Positions 1-7,618 of a DNA stretch of 16,031 nt are shown one piece after another (the stretch's first letter is position 1; each line of letters opens with the position of its first letter). The stretch lies in contig JBDGZZ010000069.1 of the NCBI GenBank assembly GCA_039588335.1, forward strand, positions 1 to 16,031, written 5' to 3'. Origin of the DNA: G020351775 sp039588335. GTDB taxonomy: Bacteria > Gemmatimonadota > Gemmatimonadetes > Gemmatimonadales > GWC2-71-9. The notes under the pieces were generated by a model, which ran no database searches, was not told the origin of the DNA, and worked only from the letters and a program-made list of their open reading frames with translations. The translations under genes were made by a program, and so were the position numbers.

Positions 1-1021
1 CGGGAAACTTCTCCAACGCCAGAGGGATCATACGAACCACGTCGGCATTTGCTTGTTCGACCGTCACGCCGGGGCGAAGTCGGGCGATGGCCGGGTAGCT
101 GAGGTCCCCAAATACGGCGACCCGCGATCGGTCGAATTGGTAGGGCAGGTATACCGCCGGGTCGATCTGGAAAAAGTCGAACCCGGGCGGCGTCACCCCA
201 ATGATCTCTCGCGATCGCCCGTCGACCATCAGCGCTCGCCCAATGATGTCACTATCCCCGCCGAAGCGGAGCCGCCAGTACCCATGGCTCAGCATGATTG
301 TCGGCGCCGCCTCCGGTGTATCGTCTTGTGGAGTGAAGAACCTGCCAAGAATCGGGGCGACCCTCAGCAGAGGCAGCGTTCCGTCGGTGACGAGCAAGGC
401 CGTAACCCGTTCCGGTCGGTTCAACCCGGTCACCGATACCTGGGTGTTGTTCCATATCCCGATGTCTTCGAATACCCGGGATTCTTCCCGATATGTGAAG
501 TAGGTGGCCGCTGATTGGGGTAGCCAGCCGCCGACTCCCCAGCCGGGCGCGCTGTGCCATACGCCGACCAACTTCTCGGGTTCCTCAAACTGCAGGGGCC
601 GCAGCAAGACACCGTTCACCACGCTGAAGACCGCTGTTGTTGCCCCGATTCCAAGGGCAAGCGTCAGGATGGTCAATGCGGCGAATGCCGGGCTCTTTCG
701 TAGACGTCTGAATGCGAACTTGACGTCTTGTATCGCCGACGCGATCATCGCATTCCTTCCTGCTCCGTGTCCGGCGGAATTGGCCACTGGGGGTTGTTTG
801 TTTCTTGCGAAAAAGCGCTCGATAGCGAATCCGGTGGACAGCTTTAGCACCGCGAGCCAATAGGGTGTTTGCATCCGGCTGGGACGATCAACGCGGCTCG
901 AAGGAGACGCGTATTCCTCTTCGAGGTCGCCGAGCAATCCCTCTCGGACGTCCCGATCCCGAATAGCGAGGCGCAGGAGAAACCGCGAGACCGTGGAACG
1001 GAGGCCGGATGGTTCACGCAT
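1..1021 (-). CDS. ADOP-family ABC transporter permease (MacB/FtsX-like) with N-terminal prefix domain, 3' end missing
   Basis: Reading the minus strand from the ATG at 1021 gives 340 codons without a stop, running off the left edge; the full protein would be about 800 residues or more. Residues 1-90 form a prefix segment containing the conserved-looking RDVREGLLGDLEEEYA motif known from ADOP permeases. A second Met at 748 (residue 92) begins the classical MacB-like start, with a paired-Arg RRLRKSPAF motif, one membrane helix (TLALGIGATTAVFSVV) and the NGVLLRPL motif. A periplasmic MacB-core-like region follows. I prefer 1021 because the frame is continuous, the prefix is family-typical, and the start lies 14 nt after the padR stop. 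An internal start at 748 with an AGGAAGGA Shine-Dalgarno is possible. Family members are inner-membrane permeases of putative export systems; the substrate is unknown. The adjacent PadR gene is the usual partner. Confidence 0.9.
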   Translation of the reverse strand, partial: MREPSGLRSTVSRFLLRLAIRDRDVREGLLGDLEEEYASPSSRVDRPSRMQTPYWLAVLKLSTGFAIERFFARNKQPPVANSAGHGAGRNAMIASAIQDVKFAFRRLRKSPAFAALTILTLALGIGATTAVFSVVNGVLLRPLQFEEPEKLVGVWHSAPGWGVGGWLPQSAATYFTYREESRVFEDIGIWNNTQVSVTGLNRPERVTALLVTDGTLPLLRVAPILGRFFTPQDDTPEAAPTIMLSHGYWRLRFGGDSDIIGRALMVDGRSREIIGVTPPGFDFFQIDPAVYLPYQFDRSRVAVFGDLSYPAIARLRPGVTVEQANADVVRMIPLALEKFP

Positions 1022-1035
1022 TGCGGTTCCGCTGC

Positions 1036-1368
1036 TCAGCTCTCATCCAGCAGCGACTCGTGCCCGACCCAGAGATTCCTGAAAGCACGGCCGGATGCCT
1101 TGAGCGCCTCACGGCCCGCGTCAGTCAGAACGAAATACCGCTTGGCCCTACCGCCGCGTTGGGGATTGGGATCGCCCATGCGAGCCATTAGGTACCGCTT
1201 GCGAATCAACCGTTCGAGAGTGATGTAGGCCGCGCTGCGTGATACTCTGCGGCCGGTTCGATCCTCCAACTCGGCCCGGATCGACATGCCGTAGGCTCCG
1301 TCGCCCAGGCGGAGGATCGCGAGGAGTACCATGTGTTCGAACTCACCGAGAAAGCTTGTCTTGTTCAT
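1036..1368 (-). CDS. PadR-family transcriptional regulator
   Basis: A 110-residue protein of the short PadR type found beside ADOP permeases. The winged helix spans about residues 8-85: FEHMVLLAILRLGDGAYGM opens it, SRSAAYITLERLIRKRYL is the recognition region, and GGRAKRYFVLTDAGREAL is the wing and start of the dimerisation helix. PadR proteins are usually repressors released by a small ligand; here the ligand is unknown. The gene lies 14 nt upstream of the permease on the same strand, so the two probably form one operon with this regulator controlling permease expression. The start at 1368 has no clear Shine-Dalgarno, but the protein begins as family members do. A near-consensus promoter lies about 30 bp upstream. 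Confidence 0.93.
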   Translation of the reverse strand: MNKTSFLGEFEHMVLLAILRLGDGAYGMSIRAELEDRTGRRVSRSAAYITLERLIRKRYLMARMGDPNPQRGGRAKRYFVLTDAGREALKASGRAFRNLWVGHESLLDES

Positions 1369-1378
1369 GTGTAATTAT

Positions 1379-1429
1379 GTAGACAATTGTTGTGTCAACA
1401 GTATAATTGTGTTGACAAAAGCTGTCAAC
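1379..1429. promoter_or_regulatory. Paired inverted repeats, likely regulator operators (GTTGACA / TGTCAAC half-sites)
   Basis: Two inverted repeats share one 7-bp half-site. GTTGACA (1411-1417) and TGTCAAC (1423-1429) are a perfect pair with a 5-bp spacer. GTAGACA (1379-1385) and TGTCAAC (1393-1399) match at 6 of 7 positions with a 7-bp spacer. They cover the -35 region and the transcription start region of the padR promoter, where a repressor would act. Assignment to PadR rather than GntR is inferred from position. Confidence 0.55.
1400..1428 (-). promoter_or_regulatory. Sigma70-type promoter for padR-ADOP
   Basis: On the minus strand TTGACA (1428-1423) is followed after exactly 17 bp by TATACT (1405-1400), one base from the consensus -10. 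Transcription would start near 1393, about 25 nt before the padR start codon. This is the clearest promoter in the window. Confidence 0.7.
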
Positions 1430-1442
1430 TCCATAATCGTCC

Positions 1443-1470
1443 TTGACGTCTGTATACCATCTTGTATACA
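1443..1470 (+). promoter_or_regulatory. Probable promoter for the gntR-DUF5808 operon
   Basis: TTGACG (1443-1448), a 16-bp spacer, then TATACA (1465-1470). The predicted start lies at about 1477, at or next to the start codon (GTG 1478 or ATG 1481), which would make the transcript leaderless or nearly so. A stronger -35, TTGACA at 1412-1417, exists but lacks a good -10 at the right distance. Confidence 0.45.
1451..1470. promoter_or_regulatory. GntR-type operator palindrome
   Basis: TGTATAC (1451-1457) and GTATACA (1464-1470) form a perfect inverted repeat with a 6-bp spacer. It overlaps the probable -10 of the gntR promoter and ends 10 bp before the ATG. GntR regulators, YtrA types included, commonly bind GT/AC-rich palindromes at their own promoters, so autoregulation is inferred. 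Confidence 0.6.
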
Positions 1471-1480
1471 ATTCGTCGTG

Positions 1481-1885
1481 ATGCTGACTCTCACGATCGA
1501 CCGCAATCTCGCAGAGCCGGTCTACGAACAGGTCGCTAGCCAGCTGCGGCAACTGGTCGCCTCTGGGGCTCTCGGCCCGGTGACGACTCTCCCGTCGGTG
1601 CGTGAGCTCGCGCGGGATCTCGGCGTGAACCTGAACACAATCGCGCGGGCGTACCGGCTGTTGGAAACCGAGGGTTTCCTCGTCATCCGCGATCGGGCCG
1701 GCGTCACGGTTGCAGCGCCGGCCCAGGACATCGAGCACTCCGTACGAGCCAGGTTGCTCGATCAGATGCGGGCCACGCTCGCACGCCTGCGGCAGGCGGG
1801 CATGGATACCGAGGAATTGTTGGCGATCATGCGGCGCGAAGTGCTGGCCATGGACGGCGGCAGTAAGGAGAATGACGATGAGTGA
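1481..1885 (+). CDS. GntR-family regulator, YtrA subfamily
   Basis: A 134-residue protein. Residues about 10-78 are a GntR winged helix: EPVYEQVASQLRQLVASGAL, then LPSVRELARDLGVNLNTIARAYRLLE across the helix-turn-helix, and RAGVTVA at the wing. The C-terminal tail is only about 55 residues of helix (LLDQMRATLARLRQAGMDTEELL), too short for a ligand-binding domain of the FadR or HutC type, which fits the YtrA subfamily. YtrA-type regulators usually control a downstream membrane or transporter operon and themselves. I chose ATG 1481 (or GTG 1478) because upstream codons cross the promoter and operator and encode no family sequence. The end overlaps the next gene by 8 nt, so translation is probably coupled. 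Confidence 0.92.
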   Translation: MLTLTIDRNLAEPVYEQVASQLRQLVASGALGPVTTLPSVRELARDLGVNLNTIARAYRLLETEGFLVIRDRAGVTVAAPAQDIEHSVRARLLDQMRATLARLRQAGMDTEELLAIMRREVLAMDGGSKENDDE

Positions 1886-2996
1886 AGCGACGGTTATCAA
1901 CCTGTTCCTAGTAGGCCGGGTGCTGTTGGTAGGTGGGATCCTCCTCATTCTCCCGCGTTTCATGCGCAAGGGTTTGCTGTTCGGGGCGTACGTCGGCGAG
2001 GCGATGGCCGATGAGGATGCGGCGCAGGACTTATTGGGTAACTGGAACCGCGGCTGTTTACTGGTGATGGCGTCGGCGCTCCTGGTCGGACTGGGGATCA
2101 GCGTGGCGGGCCATCCTGTTACCGGGAACCTGACCGGCACCGGAGTGCTGCTACTGGGTGCGCTGGTGCTCTATCTCCGAGTTTACTCCAGGGCCCGAGC
2201 ACTGGCGCCGCCGGTCGCCGCCCAACAGGCCGCGAAGGCCAGCGCCCCGCTCGTTGGCGGCGAGCCGACGCGAACGAGCTTTGCCAAAGTAGCGCTGGGA
2301 TTTTGCATCCTTGCCTCTCTCGCAGCCTACGCTTACGCAGTTGTCAGCTATAAGGGCATGACCGGCTCTGTGTCGAGTCTCGACAGTCCTCGGTCTGACA
2401 TGCCCTTTTTCACGATCATTTTCGTACCGAGCTTGAACTTGATGCTCAGCCCCATCCTGGCTCTGATGGCGCTGCTCACCGCGAACGCGAAACGTTCGGT
2501 TCGCGGTGGATCCGGGGGTGGATCGGTTGAAGCACAGAACGCTTTCCGCGCCACCATGACCAACTTACTGAGTTGGGCAGCTCTCCTTGTCTGTGCGTTC
2601 TTGACGCTTCTGTCAGTGCAGGTGGTTCGCATCGGAGTCTCTGACGTCAGATCGTTGGGAGCGGTAACCTTGTTGCTGGCGGGTGTCGTGATCCTATTTC
2701 TATTCGGCAATCTGATTAGGATCGTGAAGCGGTACGGACAGGGAGGTGCACTGTTGGAAAGGGGCACCGTAGAAGCACCCTTGACCAACGGTCTCGCCGA
2801 CAACACCCATTGGGTCTGGGGACTCTTCTACGTCGATAGGGACGATCCGTCGATCATGGTGGAGAAGCGCTTCGGTATCGGCTATGCACTCAACTGGGGC
2901 AACCGTACAGCCGTTCTGATAGTGGCGGCCTTTGTCGTGCTGTGCCTCAGTTTGACCACGGTCGCCCTGCTCGGAACATTGATCGGAGGCGGATAA
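1878..2996 (+). CDS. DUF5808-like multi-pass membrane protein
   Basis: A 372-residue integral membrane protein. Hydrophobic segments lie roughly at residues 7-26, 59-77, 88-102, 138-157, 184-203, 232-252, 264-286 and 353-369. Between the last two, residues 320-350 contain HWVWGLFYVDRDDPSIMVEKR and then GIGYALNWGN. This resembles the DUF5808 signature (WxxGLFYxxxDDP, KRxGxGxxLNxG) often seen in membrane proteins beside YtrA-type GntR regulators; family assignment is from memory of that motif. A Gly/Ser-rich linker lies near 210-216. The start ATG at 1878 lies inside the last codons of gntR (ATGAGTGA overlap), indicating coupled translation and control by that regulator. Molecular function is unknown; a role in envelope stress or bacteriocin immunity, as for SdpI relatives, is only a guess. 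Confidence 0.82.
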   Translation: MSEATVINLFLVGRVLLVGGILLILPRFMRKGLLFGAYVGEAMADEDAAQDLLGNWNRGCLLVMASALLVGLGISVAGHPVTGNLTGTGVLLLGALVLYLRVYSRARALAPPVAAQQAAKASAPLVGGEPTRTSFAKVALGFCILASLAAYAYAVVSYKGMTGSVSSLDSPRSDMPFFTIIFVPSLNLMLSPILALMALLTANAKRSVRGGSGGGSVEAQNAFRATMTNLLSWAALLVCAFLTLLSVQVVRIGVSDVRSLGAVTLLLAGVVILFLFGNLIRIVKRYGQGGALLERGTVEAPLTNGLADNTHWVWGLFYVDRDDPSIMVEKRFGIGYALNWGNRTAVLIVAAFVVLCLSLTTVALLGTLIGGG

Positions 2997-3115
2997 CCCT
3001 AAAGGTTCCACCAGAAACCTGGCCGACTCCCCGAGAAGACCCTACCTTAGTTCCTGGTACCAGAACGCCACATGACTTGACTGAGAGTGTCACCACTCAT
3101 TGGGAGCCTTCACCA

Positions 3116-5278
3116 ATGAAGAACCTCTTTCTCCTCCTCGTATTGACATGCGTTTCATGTGCCCCTAAGAGCAGTGAAGTAATACGCTGGGAACAGCAAG
3201 CCGAGAATGTCACGATCATTCGAGACGACTGGGGTATTCCACACATATATGGAAAGACCGATGCCGATGCCGTCTTTGGGCTGGTGTACGCTCAGGCCGA
3301 GGACGACTTCAATCGGGTAGAGATGAACTACATCAACGCCATGGGACGCTTGGCGGAAGCCGAGGGAGAATCACAGCTCTATCGTGACTTGCGCATGAAG
3401 CTCTTCATCGATCCGGAGGAGATGAAGGACCTCTACGACGAGAGCCCGGAATGGATGAAGCAGTTGATGGATGCGTTTGCTGACGGGTTGAACTACTACC
3501 TCCACAATAATCCACAAGTTACGCCGCGGGTAATCACGCATTTTGAGCCGTGGATGGCTCTGACATTCACCGAAGGGAGCATCGGCGGAGACATCGAGAG
3601 AGTCTCGCTCGGTCGATTGGAGAGTTTCTACGGGGATCGTTCCCAAAGCCAGCTTGCGTTCGAGGCAAGTGACCTCCTCGAGGAACCTCGAGGGTCGAAC
3701 GGTATTGCCGTTGCGCCATCAAACACTGCCGCCGGCAATTCTCTCTTCCTGATCAATCCGCACACATCCTTCTTCTTCCGAGCCGAAGTGCACGTGGTCA
3801 GCGAAGAAGGCCTGAATGCATACGGTGCCGTAACATGGGGCCAGATCTTCGTGTACCAAGGGTTCAACGACCGGCTTGGCTGGATGCACACGTCCACCGG
3901 TTCGGACTTCCTCGACGAATACCTGGAAACGATCGTCGAAAAGGAAGATGGCTTCTACTACAGGTACGGAGATGAAGAGAGGCAGTTGACGGCAAAGCAA
4001 ATCACGTTGCCCTACAGGACCGATTCCGGAATGGCCGAGAGGGAGCTAACGGTCTACTACAGTCATCACGGCCCCATAGTCCGTGAAGTGGACGGCAATT
4101 GGGTGGCTGTCAAGTTGATGCAAGAGCCAATCAAGGCCCTGACCCAATCCTATATGCGTACAAAGGCAAGGGATTATCAGGCCTTCTACAAAACGATGGA
4201 GTTGAACACCAACTCTTCCAACAACACGGTGTATGCGGACGCAGACGGCAACATCGCGTATTTCCACGGCAACTTCATTCCCCGGCGCGACACGCGATTC
4301 AATTGGAGCCAGCCGGTGGACGGCAGTGATCCGGCAACGGAATGGCAGGGCCTGCACGCCGTGGACGAGATACCCCACTTGTTGAACCCGCCGAACGGCT
4401 GGATCCAAAACACGAACAACTGGCCGTATTCGGCGGCGGGGGAGCACAGCCCGCGGCAAAGCGATTACCCCGGTTACATGGCGAGGTACGGCGAAAATTT
4501 CAGGGGAATCCATGCGATCAGGGTACTGGAGAACAAGACTGATTTTACCTTGGCGACCTTGATGGAGGCTGCGTACGACAGCTATCTGCCGGCCTTTGAA
4601 GCCATCATCCCGTCTTTGGTCAGAGCTTACGACAGAACGTCAAACTCGAATCCACTCAAGGTAGAGTTGGCCGAGCAGATGGAGTTGCTGCGGGCGTGGG
4701 ACTTACGGTTTTCGGTCGAATCCGTTCCAACGGCGCTCGCGATCTTCTGGGCCCAGGAACTGATGCGACAGGTAGGCGCTGATGCACGAGCGGCGGGCGT
4801 CTCTGTCTACGACTACATGGCGGATCGAGCCGCGGCAGCCCAGCAGCTCGAGGCCTTGTCTGCCGCGTCCGACAAGCTGGAGGGTGACTTCGGTAGTTGG
4901 CGAACCCCGTGGGGTGAGATAAACCGGTTCCAGCGTCTCACCGCGGACATCGTTCATCCGTTTGACGACGATGGGCCGAGCATACCCGTTGGTTTTGCAT
5001 CCGGCCGTTGGGGCTCACTCGCATCATTCGGAGCGCGCTCGTTCAACGGTAGCAAGAAGATCTACGGCACTTCGGGGAACAGCTTCGTAGCCGTCGTCGA
5101 GTTCGGCGATACGGTCAGAGCCAGAGCAATCACCGCCGGTGGCCAAAGTGGCGATCCTGAGTCGCCTCACTTCAACGATCAGGCGCTGAGGTATAGCACA
5201 GGCGATTTGAGAGAGGTGCTCTTCTACCGCCAAGACCTAGAGGGACATATCGAGCGGGAATACCATCCGGGGAACTGA
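3116..5278 (+). CDS. Penicillin acylase family protein (N-terminal-nucleophile amidohydrolase), putative lipoprotein
   Basis: A 720-residue precursor. Residues 1-15 are a short hydrophobic signal ending TCVSC, a loose lipobox, so export and perhaps lipidation are likely. VTIIRDDWGIPHIYGKTDADAVFGLVYAQAEDD near the start is typical of the alpha chain. Ser194 in RGSNGIAVAP is the expected nucleophile and new N-terminus of the beta chain after autocleavage. His216 in NPHTSF and Asn434 in NTNNW lie at the spacings of beta-His23 and beta-Asn241 of penicillin G acylase. NTVYADADGNI and HHGP are further family motifs. The enzyme would hydrolyse an amide such as an N-acyl homoserine lactone, acyl amino acid or beta-lactam side chain outside the cytoplasm; substrate cannot be read from sequence. 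ATG 3116 was chosen for the signal peptide, with GGGAG upstream. Confidence 0.93.
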   Translation: MKNLFLLLVLTCVSCAPKSSEVIRWEQQAENVTIIRDDWGIPHIYGKTDADAVFGLVYAQAEDDFNRVEMNYINAMGRLAEAEGESQLYRDLRMKLFIDPEEMKDLYDESPEWMKQLMDAFADGLNYYLHNNPQVTPRVITHFEPWMALTFTEGSIGGDIERVSLGRLESFYGDRSQSQLAFEASDLLEEPRGSNGIAVAPSNTAAGNSLFLINPHTSFFFRAEVHVVSEEGLNAYGAVTWGQIFVYQGFNDRLGWMHTSTGSDFLDEYLETIVEKEDGFYYRYGDEERQLTAKQITLPYRTDSGMAERELTVYYSHHGPIVREVDGNWVAVKLMQEPIKALTQSYMRTKARDYQAFYKTMELNTNSSNNTVYADADGNIAYFHGNFIPRRDTRFNWSQPVDGSDPATEWQGLHAVDEIPHLLNPPNGWIQNTNNWPYSAAGEHSPRQSDYPGYMARYGENFRGIHAIRVLENKTDFTLATLMEAAYDSYLPAFEAIIPSLVRAYDRTSNSNPLKVELAEQMELLRAWDLRFSVESVPTALAIFWAQELMRQVGADARAAGVSVYDYMADRAAAAQQLEALSAASDKLEGDFGSWRTPWGEINRFQRLTADIVHPFDDDGPSIPVGFASGRWGSLASFGARSFNGSKKIYGTSGNSFVAVVEFGDTVRARAITAGGQSGDPESPHFNDQALRYSTGDLREVLFYRQDLEGHIEREYHPGN

Positions 5279-5285
5279 TAGGAGT

Positions 5286-5320
5286 ACAGCCCCGAGCGCC
5301 TTGACGGCCCCGCGGGCTGT
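5286..5320. terminator. Probable bidirectional terminator between convergent genes
   Basis: ACAGCCC (5286-5292) pairs perfectly with GGGCTGT (5314-5320), with a further GCC/GGC pair inside the loop. A TGTATTT tract follows on the plus strand. It sits between the acylase stop (5278) and the end of the convergent lipoprotein gene (5356). The U-tract is imperfect. Confidence 0.5.
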
Positions 5321-5355
5321 TGTATTTCGCGCAGTAGTTCCTGTCGCTGTGTAGC

Positions 5356-6615
5356 CTAGTTCGGCGAGTGTACTCCGCTACCGCCGTAGTCCCTGTCGCG
5401 ACCGATGTTCGGGCCTGATGTGCCGAGTCCGCGGTCGTTACTCATGGCCGCAATGTACTGGCGAATCGATCCGGGGAACGGTTCGGTGCGGGCGTTCTTG
5501 CCAAACGGATCGGTGTACCAGATCTCGGGTCCCTGAGCATTGTCGACGTCGTTGCTGTTGATGTCCACGAACCGGTCGGCACCGTCAAAGGCCGAACGAG
5601 TGTCAGAGTACAGGATGTCCAGAATCGTACCTTCAGCGGTGGATTCGGCGCAGGGGCCTCCATTGATCCGCTCTCCGGTTGGTCCCACCACGTAGCAGTC
5701 GTCGATCGGCCGCCCGGTGAATTCAGGGAGAGTCGCATCGTAGAAACGACTGGGCTCGATCACCTGATAGTATGCGTTCATGTGGGCGAGTGACCGGCCA
5801 TCCTCGGTTCTGATTGTCTGCGATACTTGCCAACTCTCTCGTATCAACCCGAAGTTCGAACGGTCATCGCCGGACTCGAACAGTTGGTCGATGCAACTCC
5901 GGTCGGGAATGATCCGCCGGCCGCCGCCGGAAGGAGAGTTCGCGGGAACCGGTGGTCCCACGAAGATGTGGTTATCCCCGTCGCACGAGCTGACGAACTC
6001 GCCAGGTGTCCCGATCGCCGACATCAAGGTGATGCTGAAGGCCGCTCCGTCGCTGCATCTGACGTGATAGGCCAGTTCGTGCAGATTGTTGGTGAATGCG
6101 TCCTTGGAGTGCGTTCCCTGGTGCAGTTTGGTGAGAACATCGCACTCGATCCGGAACAACTCCCCTGCCAAGTCCCCACCCAACCTCATCTCAAAGTCGT
6201 TCTCCCACTCGATCTTGTGTCCGTAGTGGTCTTCATTGCGAACACCGTTAGGGTCGTAGATCGACAGCTGCTCGTTGGCGAACCCGAACGGAATCGGTCC
6301 GACGTCGCCGAACAGGTCCGAGCCACTCGGATCGCGACCGTGCTCGTGGCCGAATGTGCAGCCCGTGGCCGGATCGGTGGCCGGATGCCAGGTGGGGTAG
6401 CGCAATCCGTCTGACGCCACCACTGAATATTGGTTGTGAATCTCAGGCGTGCAGGTGTCGTCCGGTCCCGGTCTCCAGATGTCGTACGCCGCGCTCAATC
6501 CGATCTCCTCATTATTCGAGTTCGGTGAGATTGCGTCACACCCCGTCGAGAGAAGTGCCGGAGCGAGCACGAGCGGGGCGACCCATGCACGAACGCCTTT
6601 GAGTGATGGTGTCAT
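5356..6615 (-). CDS. Hypothetical His/Cys-rich lipoprotein
   Basis: A 419-residue protein I do not recognise. It begins with a lipoprotein signal: hydrophobic WVAPLVLAPALLSTG, then Cys26 in LSTGC. The mature part has eight further cysteines (55, 86, 158, 187, 211, 241, 307, 322), an even number compatible with disulfides in an oxidising compartment. Histidines cluster at 77, 90, 92, 130, 133, 165, 169, 179 and 184, including GHEHG and HYGH, which suggests metal binding (inference). The start at 6615 is firm: AGGAGG lies 7-8 nt upstream of the ATG, whereas the longer frame has no signal. It is convergent with the acylase and divergent from the DNRLRE lipoprotein. A CRP-type palindrome lies upstream at a plausible activating position. 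Location is probably periplasmic or outer membrane. Confidence 0.85.
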   Translation of the reverse strand: MTPSLKGVRAWVAPLVLAPALLSTGCDAISPNSNNEEIGLSAAYDIWRPGPDDTCTPEIHNQYSVVASDGLRYPTWHPATDPATGCTFGHEHGRDPSGSDLFGDVGPIPFGFANEQLSIYDPNGVRNEDHYGHKIEWENDFEMRLGGDLAGELFRIECDVLTKLHQGTHSKDAFTNNLHELAYHVRCSDGAAFSITLMSAIGTPGEFVSSCDGDNHIFVGPPVPANSPSGGGRRIIPDRSCIDQLFESGDDRSNFGLIRESWQVSQTIRTEDGRSLAHMNAYYQVIEPSRFYDATLPEFTGRPIDDCYVVGPTGERINGGPCAESTAEGTILDILYSDTRSAFDGADRFVDINSNDVDNAQGPEIWYTDPFGKNARTEPFPGSIRQYIAAMSNDRGLGTSGPNIGRDRDYGGSGVHSPN

Positions 6616-6774
6616 CGCTAACCTCCTAGGCTCAGTCGTCGGGACGGGGGTATTCGGAGGCGCACAACGCACCACCTCGAAACGCCAAGCCGGCCAGCGC
6701 GAGAATCGCTGCAGGCCGTGGTCCCTGTGCTTGGGCCGGGTCGTGAGGGATGAAACCTACTACGTTGACCGGGC

Positions 6775-6803
6775 ACAGTATCAGTGTGACATCGCCTTGT
6801 CAG
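6775..6803 (-). promoter_or_regulatory. Possible promoter for the His/Cys-rich lipoprotein gene
   Basis: On the minus strand CTGACA (6803-6798), 17 bp, then TACTGT (6780-6775), preceded by TG as in an extended -10. The -10 is weak, as expected if an activator is needed. A start near 6768 would place the CRP-type site centre at about -41.5. Confidence 0.35.
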
Positions 6804-6817
6804 TGATCTAGATCACA
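6802..6817. promoter_or_regulatory. CRP/FNR-family binding site
   Basis: AGTGATCTAGATCACA matches 15 of 16 bases of the E. coli CRP consensus core TGTGATCTAGATCACA; the inner 14 bases (6803-6816) are a perfect palindrome. It lies in the divergent intergenic region between the two lipoprotein genes and could serve either. A second smaller inverted repeat, TGACA-N6-TGTCA (6787-6802), abuts it. Which family member binds is unknown. Confidence 0.6.
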
Positions 6818-6898
6818 CCGGGGTCGCACTCGCGGAGACATCGTTGTGCCTTCCGAAGTACCAGCACTGTGGGTCCAGCAACGGAGAGCCTAGCGAAG

Positions 6899-7618
6899 AT
6901 GCTCACAAGAAATGTGCTCGTGATCGCCCTTCTCGCGCCGTTCCTGGCGTGTAGCGAGGACGCAACGGAACCCCCTCCCGATGGCGATGACGACACGCTG
7001 GGTAGCGTGGACTTACAGCCTGACCGGGACAACACGCTGTACGAGGACTCGGCCGGTCAACTGAGCAACGGCGCCGGTCAGTTCGTCTTCGCCGGCTTAA
7101 CGAACCAGCCCCAGGCAAGGCGAGCCGCGCTCCACTTTGACGTTGCGGGCAGTCAGATACCAGCCGGATCCACTATCGACAGCGTTACGCTGACCCTTCA
7201 CATGAGTAGAACCGCTGGGGGAGCTGCGACCGTGAGCCTTCACAGGTTCACTACTGCGTGGGGTGAGGCGGGCTCCAACTCTCCTGGTGCCGAGGGTACC
7301 GGCACCGTGCCGGAATCGGGTGACGCCACCTGGATCCATACGTTCTTCGACACGGGACAATGGAGCAACGCCGGGGGCGACTTCGTCACTGCCGCAACTG
7401 CCAGTACTGTGGTTCAGGGCACCGGATTCTACACGTGGGCATCATCAGCAGATATGGTTTCTGACATCCAAGACTGGCTCGACAATCCGGCGAGCAACTT
7501 CGGTTGGATAGTCATCGGCGACGAAACCACACCCGTTACCGCAAAGCGGTTCGACTCGCGAGAGAATGACGTAGTCGAGAACCGACCGTCTTTGACAATC
7601 TTCTATACGCGACCGTAA
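6899..7618 (+). CDS. DNRLRE-domain lipoprotein
   Basis: A 239-residue protein. Residues 1-18 are a lipoprotein signal ending FLAC with Cys18; an acidic, proline-containing linker follows (EPPPDGDDD). From about residue 38 comes a DNRLRE-type beta-sandwich: a DxDNTLYED opening instead of the classic DNRLRE-like start, then the family pattern of a paired Arg before the core (ARRAALHFDV) and IDSVTLTLHM. The C-terminal part holds WLDNPASNFGWIVIGDE and RPSLTIFYT, also typical. Such domains occur on secreted or surface proteins, often as carbohydrate-binding or structural modules, so this is probably an exposed surface lipoprotein without its own catalytic site. The ATG at 6899 was chosen because the signal peptide starts there; GGAGAG lies about 10 nt upstream. 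A hairpin closes the gene. Confidence 0.85.
   Translation: MLTRNVLVIALLAPFLACSEDATEPPPDGDDDTLGSVDLQPDRDNTLYEDSAGQLSNGAGQFVFAGLTNQPQARRAALHFDVAGSQIPAGSTIDSVTLTLHMSRTAGGAATVSLHRFTTAWGEAGSNSPGAEGTGTVPESGDATWIHTFFDTGQWSNAGGDFVTAATASTVVQGTGFYTWASSADMVSDIQDWLDNPASNFGWIVIGDETTPVTAKRFDSRENDVVENRPSLTIFYTRP

Noticed and set aside
53..514. Plus-strand open frame of 153 codons
   Set aside because: It lies opposite the ADOP permease frame, which has clear family motifs, and its translation is Arg/Pro-rich without any motif.
2942..3115. Upstream extension of the acylase frame
   Set aside because: It overlaps the end of the DUF5808-like gene and would bury the signal peptide that begins at 3116.
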